Below are positions 1 to 8,058 of a stretch of DNA of 64,000 nt, one piece after another. Numbering within the stretch: position 1 is the first letter of the stretch; each line of letters starts with the position of its first letter. The translations under genes were made by a program, and so were the position numbers. A model generated the notes under the pieces. It was not told the origin of the DNA. It did no database searches and saw only the letters and a list, made by a program, of their open reading frames with translations. The DNA comes from Oligoflexia bacterium (GTDB lineage Bacteria; Bdellovibrionota; Bacteriovoracia; Bacteriovoracales; Bacteriovoracaceae), in the NCBI GenBank assembly GCA_015232355.1, contig JADFZW010000026.1, positions 19,404 through 83,403 on the forward strand, in the 5' to 3' direction.

Positions 1-468
1 GAAAAAATTCTCGCCCAAGTAGTTGGACTTGATTCTACTAGCGAGTTTAAAGTTTTAAGAATTAATAAAGGATCACGAGATGGAATAAAATTAAAATCTA
101 CTGTAGTCACCACTAATGGATTGGTAGGTCACATCTATCGACTCTCGGATCATTACTCTGATGTCCTCTCAATTTTAGATCAAAACAGCAGAATCGATGC
201 TATCGTCACTAGAACGCGCTCACACGGAGTAGTTCAAGGATTTTCAGACTACAAGTGTATTATGAAATATGTAACTCGAACTGAACCTATTCAAGTTGGC
301 GATGAGCTAGTTACCGCCGGTCTTGGAAATATCTATCCTAAGGGATTAAAAGTTGGGACCATTGTTAATATTGAACGAGAGAGTTATGGCATAACTCAAT
401 TTGTAGAGTTAGTTCCCAGTATAGATTTTAGAAAATTAGAGGAAGTGGTAGTTTTAGTACAACCTTAA
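1..468 (+). CDS. mreC: Rod shape-determining protein MreC (5' truncated by window edge)
   Basis: The reading frame is open from base 1, so the start lies upstream of the window. MreC is a periplasmic scaffold that links the MreB cytoskeleton to the elongation transpeptidase and RodA. The visible part is the C-terminal beta-barrel domain: the typical INKGSRDGIK segment, then TTNGLVGHIYRL, a GDELVTAGLG stretch and the usual end near VVVLVQP. mreD, mrdA and rodA follow on the same strand, which confirms the assignment. An internal TTG at 121 is not the true start. Confidence 0.93.
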   Translation, partial: EKILAQVVGLDSTSEFKVLRINKGSRDGIKLKSTVVTTNGLVGHIYRLSDHYSDVLSILDQNSRIDAIVTRTRSHGVVQGFSDYKCIMKYVTRTEPIQVGDELVTAGLGNIYPKGLKVGTIVNIERESYGITQFVELVPSIDFRKLEEVVVLVQP

Positions 469-480
469 TAATCTTAAAAC

Positions 481-520
481 AACCAGGAACAATCAGGAAT
501 AATCAGGAATAATCAGGAAT
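481..520 (+). repeat. 10-bp tandem repeat in the mreC-mreD spacer
   Basis: Three perfect copies of AATCAGGAAT (491-520) follow one degenerate copy (481-490). Each copy carries an AGGA core, and the last one sits about 10 nt before the mreD ATG at 529, so it can act as the ribosome-binding site. Copy-number change would move or multiply Shine-Dalgarno-like sites. Confidence 0.85.
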
Positions 521-528
521 AATAAACA

Positions 529-1053
529 ATGAAAATTGGAAAAATAATCACTAGCTTTCTACTTACCATTCTTCTGCTCTTAATTTTAGAAATCGTAACT
601 ACAGCATTTTTTCCCGCTATTGGTTTGAATAAATACCGACCAACTTTTAATATCTTAATAATTCTATTTTTAGCAATTAAATTAGAGACTCCGATACTTC
701 CAATTTTTATTTTAATTGTTCAACTCTTTCACTCTGCTTTTACCATCGAGGGCTGGGCCTTCGGAACCTTTGCTGGAGTAATAATTTGCATGATCGTTGG
801 ACCACTCAAACATATGCTCCATCTCTCAACTCCTTTAATCACTATCTTGATTGTTGAGTTATTGCAAATCGTTTGGTTTATTGTCGAATCAGTCTTGCTC
901 TTCTTTAGATTGGACAAATTCTCCTTTATCATCGAACGCTTTTGGCTTTTTCTTCCTGAAAGCATAATCATTGCCATTTGTTCTCCTCTCTTTTTCAAAT
1001 TGCTGGATATGATTTGGAAAGAAGATAAAGATCGTATGGAAGTTGGGGCGTAA
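529..1053 (+). CDS. mreD: Rod shape-determining membrane protein MreD
   Basis: A 174-aa, strongly hydrophobic protein with about five membrane segments, the size and character of MreD. MreD is a poorly conserved inner-membrane partner of MreC, MreB and RodA in side-wall synthesis. It lies between mreC and mrdA with only 3 nt before the mrdA ATG. The assignment rests on topology, length and position more than on sequence motifs. The ATG at 529 is preceded by the AGGA of the tandem repeat. Confidence 0.82.
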   Translation: MKIGKIITSFLLTILLLLILEIVTTAFFPAIGLNKYRPTFNILIILFLAIKLETPILPIFILIVQLFHSAFTIEGWAFGTFAGVIICMIVGPLKHMLHLSTPLITILIVELLQIVWFIVESVLLFFRLDKFSFIIERFWLFLPESIIIAICSPLFFKLLDMIWKEDKDRMEVGA

Positions 1054-1056
1054 AAA

Positions 1057-3213
1057 ATGTTTGATCATGAGGGATTAATAAAAATACATCGGGCCAGGGC
1101 CAATATTATTGCCAATATTATTTTGGTTTGCTTTTCAATTGTTTTGGCACGACTGTGGTATTTGCAAGTTTACAAAGGAAAACTATTATTTAATTACTCT
1201 CTTCAAAATCAATTGCGCCAAGAAAAGATTGAAGCGCCCAGAGGAATGTTTTTCGATCGCAATCAAACATTAATAGTGAACAATGCTCCTCGCTTCGATG
1301 CTGTGATCACTCCACAATACTTAAAATTTAAAAAAGTTACTATAGCTAATCTTGCACAAATATTAGCTATCCCCGAAGAAACTATTTATAAAATTTTGGC
1401 CAAAAAATCCAATATGGCCAAATATAAATCAATTGTGATTAAGAAAAATATTTCACGCCAAGAAGTTGCATTAATCGAAACTCAAAATGATGATCTCCCT
1501 GGTGTAAGTGTAGAAACTTTTATCAGCAGAGAATATATTGATCAAGAAATCGGTGGCCACCTTTTAGGTTACATCTCCGAAATCTCTCAAAAACAACTTC
1601 CTCGTTATATTAAAAGGGATAATCTCGATTACAAATTAGGAGATTTCATTGGGCAATTTGGTCTTGAAGAACAGTTAGATAGAGTTATCAGAGGGAAAAA
1701 TGGATTAGAATTTGTTGAAGTGGACGCCGTAGGTAGAAAGAAGGGACGAGCAAAAAATCCCGATGGCATCTTTAAGGAAGTAGAAAATTCTCCCTCTATT
1801 CCTGGATTAAATATCATGCTGACAATTGATCGTGATCTACAATTAAGTGCTTATAATAAATTACAAAATTTGGCCGGCGCGGCCGTAGCTTTAGACGTAA
1901 ATAGTGGCGAAGTTTTAGCAATGGTCTCCTCTCCTAGTTTTGATCCATCCCATTTTAGCAAAGGCATCTCTGGAAATTACTGGAGTTCATTAACAAAAAA
2001 TACAAGAAACCCTCTAAGAGATAGAACTATTCAAGAGCACTATTTTCCCGGTTCAACATTTAAGCCCATCGTTGCTTTGGCCGGCCTTGAAGAGGGATTA
2101 GTTGATGAAAAATCTGAAGCATTTTGCACAGGAAAATTTCCAATGGGTTCGAGAGTCTTTCACTGTTGGAAAGAGCATGGCCATGGATCAGTCGATTTAA
2201 TTAGATCGATAAGAGAATCCTGTGATGTTTTCTATTATAAGTTGGCCAAAAGGATGGATATCGATGTAATCGCTCACTATGCAAAGATGTTAGGACTTGG
2301 ACAAAAGACAGGAATTGCTCTACCTAGAGAGGTAAGTGGAATTATTCCTACTAGAGAATGGAAGAGAAAAAGATTGGGCGAAGAGTGGATGATGGGTGAA
2401 ACTCTCTCTTGTGTAATTGGTGGATCTTATATGTTAGTAACACCACTTCAATTAGCACTCTCCTACTCTGTAATCGCTAATGGTGGAAAGTTATATAAAC
2501 CATTTGTTGTAAAAAAAATATTTTCCAACTCTGGTAAAGTTTATAAAACATTTAATCCCGAATTGGTGGTGAAACAAAACTTAAGTGAAAAATCATTATC
2601 CATCGTAAGAGAGGGACTGCGACAAGTGGCCAATGTTCCCGGTGGTACAGCATACGCTCAAGCACATGGTAGAGGAATAAATGTTGCTGGAAAAACTGGT
2701 ACTGCTCAAGTTATCGGAATAAGTGCAGACAAATTGTTTGAAAAGTTAGGATGTGAAAAGATGGATTATGAATTTCGTCATCACGCTCTCTTTGTTGGTT
2801 ATGCTCCAGCTGATGATCCAAAAATTGTTGTGGCCGCTGTTGTAGAACATGGTTGTCACGCTAGTACAACTTCAATTCCTATAGTAGAAGCAGTAATATC
2901 AACTTACATGAAAAAATATCATCCTGCTTTACATGCCAAATATCTAGAGGAGGAAAAAGCAAAAGGGATTTTGTGGAAAGCACCTAGGATAGAACCTGCA
3001 TTGGCAACAACAGATCCACTAAAAAAAGATAAGGATAAAGATAAAAAAATCAAAAATGCGAATGCAACAGCTGGCATTGTTGATGATACCGCCGACACAG
3101 ATGAAGTAGATGATGATCAAGAAAGCATTCCTGACAATATCAACGATTCTCCAACTAGAAGTGTTCCTGCAGGACCAATTCATGGTATAAACACTGAGGG
3201 TGGTGGAGATTAA
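1057..3213 (+). CDS. mrdA: Penicillin-binding protein 2, elongasome transpeptidase
   Basis: Class B PBP that cross-links peptidoglycan during elongation, working with RodA. There is one N-terminal membrane anchor (about residues 15-37), followed by the dimerisation/pedestal segment with APRGMFFDRN. The transpeptidase motifs are complete: S333-T-F-K336 (active-site Ser, within YFPGSTFKP), S388-C-D (the SxN-equivalent, written SCDVFYY as in other PBP2s) and K546-T-G. At 718 aa it is longer than the usual 600-650. The extra length is a C-terminal tail of about 90 residues that is lysine-rich, then acidic (DKDKDK, DDTADTDEVDDD). Translation is tightly coupled to mreD. Confidence 0.96.
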   Translation: MFDHEGLIKIHRARANIIANIILVCFSIVLARLWYLQVYKGKLLFNYSLQNQLRQEKIEAPRGMFFDRNQTLIVNNAPRFDAVITPQYLKFKKVTIANLAQILAIPEETIYKILAKKSNMAKYKSIVIKKNISRQEVALIETQNDDLPGVSVETFISREYIDQEIGGHLLGYISEISQKQLPRYIKRDNLDYKLGDFIGQFGLEEQLDRVIRGKNGLEFVEVDAVGRKKGRAKNPDGIFKEVENSPSIPGLNIMLTIDRDLQLSAYNKLQNLAGAAVALDVNSGEVLAMVSSPSFDPSHFSKGISGNYWSSLTKNTRNPLRDRTIQEHYFPGSTFKPIVALAGLEEGLVDEKSEAFCTGKFPMGSRVFHCWKEHGHGSVDLIRSIRESCDVFYYKLAKRMDIDVIAHYAKMLGLGQKTGIALPREVSGIIPTREWKRKRLGEEWMMGETLSCVIGGSYMLVTPLQLALSYSVIANGGKLYKPFVVKKIFSNSGKVYKTFNPELVVKQNLSEKSLSIVREGLRQVANVPGGTAYAQAHGRGINVAGKTGTAQVIGISADKLFEKLGCEKMDYEFRHHALFVGYAPADDPKIVVAAVVEHGCHASTTSIPIVEAVISTYMKKYHPALHAKYLEEEKAKGILWKAPRIEPALATTDPLKKDKDKDKKIKNANATAGIVDDTADTDEVDDDQESIPDNINDSPTRSVPAGPIHGINTEGGGD

Positions 3214-3243
3214 GATGGAGATTACGGTGGAGATTAATTTAAT

Positions 3244-4353
3244 ATGCAATCAAATTTAATATCTCTCTTGAAAAAATATGATTTTAGTTTTTTTATTCTG
3301 ATGTTTTTAATATTCATCATTGGAATACTAAATCTCTACTCTGCTACTCATGCTGTCTCTGATAAATCAGTCATCGGACTCTATAAAAATCAACTTGTAT
3401 GGTTTACTCTCTCTATGATCATTGGAGTAATAATCAGCTTTATTAGACCTAAAACACTCTACCGATACTCCTATCTAATGTACGTAATCAACTTAATTCT
3501 GGTGACCTTAGTATTGATTGTTGGAGTGAAAGTTTTAGGAGCTAGAAGATGGCTTGATTTTGGTCCAGTAAGAATACAGCCCTCTGAAATGATGAAGATC
3601 TCCTTGGTACTGATGCTTAGTCGATGGTACAGCAGTAAAGAACCAGAGGTAGATATTGGTATTAAAGAGATGATTATTCCTGCAATATTTGTCATCATTC
3701 CTGCGGTCTTGGTAATAGTAGAACCAGACTTAGGAACTGGTCTGATTATGCTATTAATATTTTTTTCCATCACCTTCTATCGTCGTCTAAAATGGAAGAC
3801 TATTGCTTTAATTGCTATTCTAGGAGTTGTTGGTAGTACCGTAATGTACGAGTTTGGTCTAAAAGATTATCAAAGACAAAGAGTAGTTACTTTTTTAGAT
3901 CCTTGGGGAGATGCTCAGGGACACGGCTACAATGCTATTCAATCAGAAATTGCAGTTGGTTCCGGTCAGCTCTTCGGCAAGGGATTTAGAAAATCATCAC
4001 AAGCATCTCTTAGTTATCTTCCAGAAAATCATACTGACTTTGCTTTCTCTGTCTTCAATGAAGAACATGGCCTCCTTGGTTCTATTGTTTTAATTGCACT
4101 TTATCTTATTCTCTTTATGAGGTTCATCTGGCTCTCATCAGCGGTGTTAAACTTTTATGAATCTGTTGTCTCCATAGGATTGATGTCGATCTTTTTTTGG
4201 CATACCTTCATTAACATGTCGATGGTTACCGGACTACTTCCTATTGTGGGAATTCCTTTACCTCTAGTCTCTTATGGTGGATCAAGTTTGATCATCTTTG
4301 GACTTTGCTGTGGAATTGCCACTTCCATTAGTAATTCAAAAAATCTTTTCTAA
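3244..4353 (+). CDS. rodA: Peptidoglycan glycosyltransferase RodA (SEDS family)
   Basis: Polytopic SEDS-family glycan polymerase that pairs with PBP2. Family landmarks are present in order: GARRWLDFGPVRIQPSE, VEPDLGTG, the extracellular LPENHTDFAFSVFNEEHG loop and the C-terminal PLVSYGGSS. The length of 369 aa is normal. It is the fourth gene of the mreC-mreD-mrdA-rodA operon, 30 nt after mrdA. A weak inverted repeat (ATCCAA/TTGGAT, about 4366-4392) lies downstream and could help end the operon, but it has no clear U-tract. Confidence 0.96.
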   Translation: MQSNLISLLKKYDFSFFILMFLIFIIGILNLYSATHAVSDKSVIGLYKNQLVWFTLSMIIGVIISFIRPKTLYRYSYLMYVINLILVTLVLIVGVKVLGARRWLDFGPVRIQPSEMMKISLVLMLSRWYSSKEPEVDIGIKEMIIPAIFVIIPAVLVIVEPDLGTGLIMLLIFFSITFYRRLKWKTIALIAILGVVGSTVMYEFGLKDYQRQRVVTFLDPWGDAQGHGYNAIQSEIAVGSGQLFGKGFRKSSQASLSYLPENHTDFAFSVFNEEHGLLGSIVLIALYLILFMRFIWLSSAVLNFYESVVSIGLMSIFFWHTFINMSMVTGLLPIVGIPLPLVSYGGSSLIIFGLCCGIATSISNSKNLF

Positions 4354-4455
4354 AAAATCCGACAAATCCAAAATATCTAAAAAAAATTGGATCTATTCTT
4401 GCATAGATCATAACCGTTGTTGCAAATAAAATATCAGATATAAGGAAAAACCAAT

Positions 4456-4830
4456 ATGTCTAATCTATCTTCTCTACCTAATCTGTCTAAAATTTGTATA
4501 GTCGTCTTAAGTTTAGTCACTTTAGTCACTTTTTACTTTTGCAATTCTTTTCAAGATGTTCATGCTTTCTCGCAAACAAAAGCAATGCCGAATAAAAACA
4601 AATTGAATGAAGTTAAATTATCGTTATGGAACGATGGAATTAACACATCTGTTAATAGCAATAACTCTAAAAATGATCTACTAATTCAAGTTATGAAAAT
4701 GAAATTAGGAATATCAAATATTACGGTATCCGAAATACCAGAAATCTCTGATGCTGAAGTTGCAAATAACCCGTCATCTAACCCTACTGTAGAAGATTAC
4801 CCTCAGGAATTACTTAAGTACTTGAAGTAA
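4456..4830 (+). CDS. Small exported or membrane-anchored protein, unknown function
   Basis: A 124-aa product with one hydrophobic segment at residues 11-29 (signal peptide or anchor), then a polar region rich in Asn, Ser and Lys. No family is recognised. An AAGGAAAAACC sequence precedes the ATG. The 3' end overlaps the convergent rhodanese-like gene by 21 nt. It follows rodA by about 100 nt and may be read through from that operon. Confidence 0.6.
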   Translation: MSNLSSLPNLSKICIVVLSLVTLVTFYFCNSFQDVHAFSQTKAMPNKNKLNEVKLSLWNDGINTSVNSNNSKNDLLIQVMKMKLGISNITVSEIPEISDAEVANNPSSNPTVEDYPQELLKYLK

Positions 4831-5379
4831 TTTTTTTGGATTTTTTTGTTGGTGTCCTGGCCAAAATTGATGTCCACCAGAGATGTTACTGACATTATAA
4901 AATCCTAACTCATTCATAAACTCTGCGGCCAAAATAGATTTTGTACCATTTTCTGATATAAAAAATATTGGCATTACTTTACTAGCAAACTCCACATATC
5001 TATCTAGCAATTCCTCTAATGGTATATGAATTGTTCCCTCTATCTTTGAAGGTGGTTTATATTCGGCATCTGAGACATCCACTAAAACAAAGTTATAACG
5101 ACCCTCTTGATAAATATTGTATGCTTGTTCAGGTGTTAAATCGTTATAGGGAATTCCACCCATAATTACATATGGTGAAATCTTTTCTCCATTTCGTATT
5201 CTGAGTAAATGATCTCTTTCTATCCCTATCTTTTTTTCGATCAACTCTTCAACTGCAACAATTTTTTTCTCTATTTCCGACATTCTAATATTAATCAATT
5301 CGATTAATCGAAAAATATTTACTCCATTATTTATGTTATTATTTATGCTATTGTTTACCGATTTATTATTATCGCTCAT
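4810..5379 (-). CDS. Rhodanese-like domain protein lacking the catalytic cysteine
   Basis: The C-terminal half is a single rhodanese fold: YNFVLVDVSDAEY at the front, GTIHIPLEEL, then the active-site loop and GGHQFW. The loop that normally reads C-x-x-G-x-R-S is here S-E-N-G-T-K-S, so the sulfur-carrying Cys is replaced by Ser. A sulfurtransferase role is therefore unlikely and a binding or regulatory role is more plausible. The N-terminal part is Asn-rich and then helical, probably coiled coil. I prefer the ATG at 5379. A TTG at 5433 would add 18 residues and overlap the upstream gene by 26 nt, and neither start has a convincing Shine-Dalgarno. Confidence 0.75.
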   Translation of the reverse strand: MSDNNKSVNNSINNNINNGVNIFRLIELINIRMSEIEKKIVAVEELIEKKIGIERDHLLRIRNGEKISPYVIMGGIPYNDLTPEQAYNIYQEGRYNFVLVDVSDAEYKPPSKIEGTIHIPLEELLDRYVEFASKVMPIFFISENGTKSILAAEFMNELGFYNVSNISGGHQFWPGHQQKNPKKLLQVLK

Positions 5380-5407
5380 AGCACTATTATGACTTATTCT
5401 TTCGCTT

Positions 5408-6355
5408 TTAAAAATTTGGGTAAAAATTACCAAAAAGAATGTGAGTAGTTACTACTGAAGTTAAAAAACAAGCGGTAAAAAATATTCCTCCCTCATATAA
5501 TCCATGCCCGAGAGAGGGAAGGTTTTCATCATTTCCGGAATCATTTTCTTCATTAAAATTATGATATGCTTTAATATCTAAGTTACTTCCATCTGAAAGC
5601 AAATCATCTTGTAATCTAAAAATATATTTTATTCCCTTCAAGAAAATAGGAAGAATAATAATTGATAAAAGTATTTTTAAAAATACTTGAAAAACATGGC
5701 CTTCAATACTCACTATTTGTTGTTGTAATGATGAAACAATAATAATGGTAGCTCCTAAAATATATCCAGAAAAAGAAAATCCTAAGCACATACTTTTTCT
5801 AATTAGCAGCTTATTAAAGGGCAGACTTGAAATGTAATGAAAAAGTTTTACAGAAATTCCTAACAAAACAAGTGCTAGTGGCCACAAAAAAAGTAAATTA
5901 GTAATCACTCCATTTGCTACGCCAATAACTGTTTTTATTATAAGTCCCAAGCAAATTGATTCAGTAAAGATTATCGTAGCATAACTCATATTTTTTCTAC
6001 GAAGAATCTCGTCACTATAATCAAAATTATACAAAGTTATACTTTCCAAAACATAAACCGATACTACATAAATTACAAAAACTGCCATTCCTTGAATGAA
6101 GAAAACAATTAGCGCATGAATAAAGTTGTTTTCAATATTAAAGTATAACCCAGAAAAGATAATTGTAAGACCTACAATTCTTCCAAATAAATAAAGAGTA
6201 TCCGCTGGATTTTGAGAGGGATAGAATTTTTTTATTAGGTGTTGCTTGGCAGTTGGATGTAATAATATATGTACAAATCTATATACTAATAGAGCGATAC
6301 ATAAAGTAAATGCAACAAAAATTCTTAGTAGAAGTTTGTCAAATATTTCATTCAT
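5408..6355 (-). CDS. Polytopic membrane protein, DUF350 (UPF0719)-like
   Basis: A 315-aa protein with roughly eight hydrophobic segments. The stretch DYSDEILRRKNMSYATI followed by a hydrophobic helix resembles the repeating unit of DUF350 membrane proteins (polar E-I-x-x-x-N-x-x-x-A before a helix). This comparison is from memory and is only suggestive. It sits immediately upstream of the Cys-less rhodanese gene on the same strand and probably shares its transcript. The C-terminal cytosolic stretch is acidic and Asn-rich. Confidence 0.6.
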   Translation of the reverse strand: MNEIFDKLLLRIFVAFTLCIALLVYRFVHILLHPTAKQHLIKKFYPSQNPADTLYLFGRIVGLTIIFSGLYFNIENNFIHALIVFFIQGMAVFVIYVVSVYVLESITLYNFDYSDEILRRKNMSYATIIFTESICLGLIIKTVIGVANGVITNLLFLWPLALVLLGISVKLFHYISSLPFNKLLIRKSMCLGFSFSGYILGATIIIVSSLQQQIVSIEGHVFQVFLKILLSIIILPIFLKGIKYIFRLQDDLLSDGSNLDIKAYHNFNEENDSGNDENLPSLGHGLYEGGIFFTACFLTSVVTTHILFGNFYPNF

Positions 6356-6388
6356 CTTTAAATCTCACTTTAGATCTCACTTTGCTTT

Positions 6389-7060
6389 TCATTTTCCAAT
6401 TGGGGCATTTCTTATTAGCTTTAACAAAACATCCTTAAACGATTCATCTTTTATATTTTTACTAAATTGATAGTCTTTGAACATAACCTTGGTAAGATTT
6501 CCTCTAGTACCAAACTCATTGTTTAATCCATAAAAAGGATTATTCTTTAATAAATATATCTGCATTTTTTTATATGTTTCCCAATTAATTTTTATCTCTC
6601 CCATACCAATTGAACTTACCAAATGACTATAGATCGGATAAAAAATCCACTCTTTATTTCCTTTACCACTCCAATGGCCATAGAAGGGATCACCAACAAA
6701 CATGGCAAAAGGTGGTAATGGAGTAAAGCTTTCCTCATTTTTAGAATTTTTCCTAAAAATCGAAAGTCCTATATTGTCCATATGCTTGCTAAAAAATTCT
6801 TTGCTTACTCTTGCAATAACAATTTGTGATTCACCATGTGGCCAAATGATCTTATATTTATGAATGTAAGTTTTGATTACAAAACCAGTCTCGATATAAT
6901 CTAAAAGTATAATAGAAAATGGATCTTGTTCTTTAAAGTAACTAGAAAAAGCGCTCTCATTTGCAATTAAAGGAAACTCATCCTTAAATGTACTAAATGT
7001 CCCCTTAGAAAAACCTAGGTAGAGTAGTATTAGTAATATGTATATTGAAATTTTATTCAT
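6389..7060 (-). CDS. Exported protein of unknown function
   Basis: A 223-aa protein with an N-terminal signal-type segment (residues 1-20, a hydrophobic run of Ile and Leu). The rest is a soluble mix of beta and helical segments rich in aromatic residues (FVGDPFYGHW, EWIFYPIYSHL). No recognised motif. It lies 33 nt upstream of the DUF350-like gene, so the two may be co-transcribed. No good Shine-Dalgarno precedes the ATG. Confidence 0.6.
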   Translation of the reverse strand: MNKISIYILLILLYLGFSKGTFSTFKDEFPLIANESAFSSYFKEQDPFSIILLDYIETGFVIKTYIHKYKIIWPHGESQIVIARVSKEFFSKHMDNIGLSIFRKNSKNEESFTPLPPFAMFVGDPFYGHWSGKGNKEWIFYPIYSHLVSSIGMGEIKINWETYKKMQIYLLKNNPFYGLNNEFGTRGNLTKVMFKDYQFSKNIKDESFKDVLLKLIRNAPIGK

Positions 7061-7110
7061 TTATGAGGAAGCTTGTGAGTAAGTAACAATAATTTATTAC
7101 AAAATATTAT

Positions 7111-7962
7111 TTATCGATCCTCTTCCTCGTACTCATCTTTGGTATTAACATTTTTAGCGTAAATTTCATCTTCATCCATGTCGTCGCTGTAATCCTTATC
7201 TGGATCATCAAATCCATCCTCATATTCCCAGCCATAACCATACTCACCACCAACTTCCTCATCTTCATCAAACTCTGCACCAAAATTTTTATTTCTACTC
7301 AATACTTGACCATCGTTATCAAGATATTCTCCACCTTCTTCACCATCCTCATCCTCTAGAGAAGTAAATTCATCATCATCAACATGCATCTCTGAATTAT
7401 TACAACAGCAAGGAGAACTGCAATCATCATCACTATCGGCATTATCTAAATCTTTTGCTGCTGCAGATGCAGATACTTGTCCGCCCTCAGCAAATTGTTG
7501 AGTTAATGCAACTTTTTTATCCTCATCAACAATCGTTCTTTTCTCTGCCGTTCCTTTCTTTTTTGTGCTTACCTTTTTAGTACTCTTTGCAGTACTCTTT
7601 ATCTCTGATTTTATTTTAGTAGTAGCTGGTGCTTGTAATTTTTTATTTTTTTTCTCTACACCCTTGGCCACAACCTTTGAAGAAGTCTTTTTTGGAGTAA
7701 CAATCTTCTTTTTTGTTGCTTTAACATTAGTATTTATCTTTTTACTTATATTCTTACTTTTACTACTTATTGTCTTTTTTGCTACTGGCACTTTATGAGC
7801 AACTTTTACTGTAGTCTTCTTTTCTTCCTTCTTTACAGACTTTACAGATTTTACCGACTTTACCAATTTTGCTGATGGCTTTTTGTTAGTAGGTTTGTTG
7901 CTGGATTTTTTTTCTTTTTTTGTTGTCTTGCTTATTTTGTTTGAATTTTTTTTCTGTGCCAC
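7111..7962 (-). CDS. Charge-split protein: histone H1-like basic half, acidic tail
   Basis: A 283-aa protein made of two opposed low-complexity halves. Residues 1 to about 150 are dominated by Lys, Thr, Ser, Val and Ala with KSVKSVKSVK-type repeats, like bacterial histone H1-like or AlgP-type tails. Residues from about 165 to the end are dominated by Asp and Glu. A short Cys cluster, SSPCCCNN, lies between. The start is a GTG (codon 2 is Ala) with AAGGAT upstream. DNA or RNA binding by the basic half is an inference, and the acidic half could mask it or bind basic partners. It is downstream of the TadG-like gene. Confidence 0.72.
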   Translation of the reverse strand: MAQKKNSNKISKTTKKEKKSSNKPTNKKPSAKLVKSVKSVKSVKKEEKKTTVKVAHKVPVAKKTISSKSKNISKKINTNVKATKKKIVTPKKTSSKVVAKGVEKKNKKLQAPATTKIKSEIKSTAKSTKKVSTKKKGTAEKRTIVDEDKKVALTQQFAEGGQVSASAAAKDLDNADSDDDCSSPCCCNNSEMHVDDDEFTSLEDEDGEEGGEYLDNDGQVLSRNKNFGAEFDEDEEVGGEYGYGWEYEDGFDDPDKDYSDDMDEDEIYAKNVNTKDEYEEEDR

Positions 7963-7981
7963 TTTAAAAATCCTTGTTGAT

Positions 7982-8017
7982 TAGATTAAAATTATTATTA
8001 GTATATCTTTTAATCTA
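7982..8017. other. AT-rich inverted repeat upstream of the charge-split gene
   Basis: Perfect 10-bp arms TAGATTAAAA (7982-7991) and TTTTAATCTA (8008-8017) with a 16-nt loop. They lie in the 96-nt gap between the TadG-like gene and the charge-split gene. A T-run follows only on the plus strand, where no gene would need it. On the minus strand it would be a leader hairpin or operator. Function unknown. Confidence 0.4.
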
Positions 8018-8058
8018 CTATTTTTTCAAGATAATTTACTTAAGTATTTTTGTTATTT

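Noticed and set aside
7982..8017. Rho-independent terminator of the TadG-like gene
   Set aside because: The stem is all A-T rich and the T-run follows on the wrong strand for the minus-strand gene, so it is kept only as an unexplained inverted repeat.
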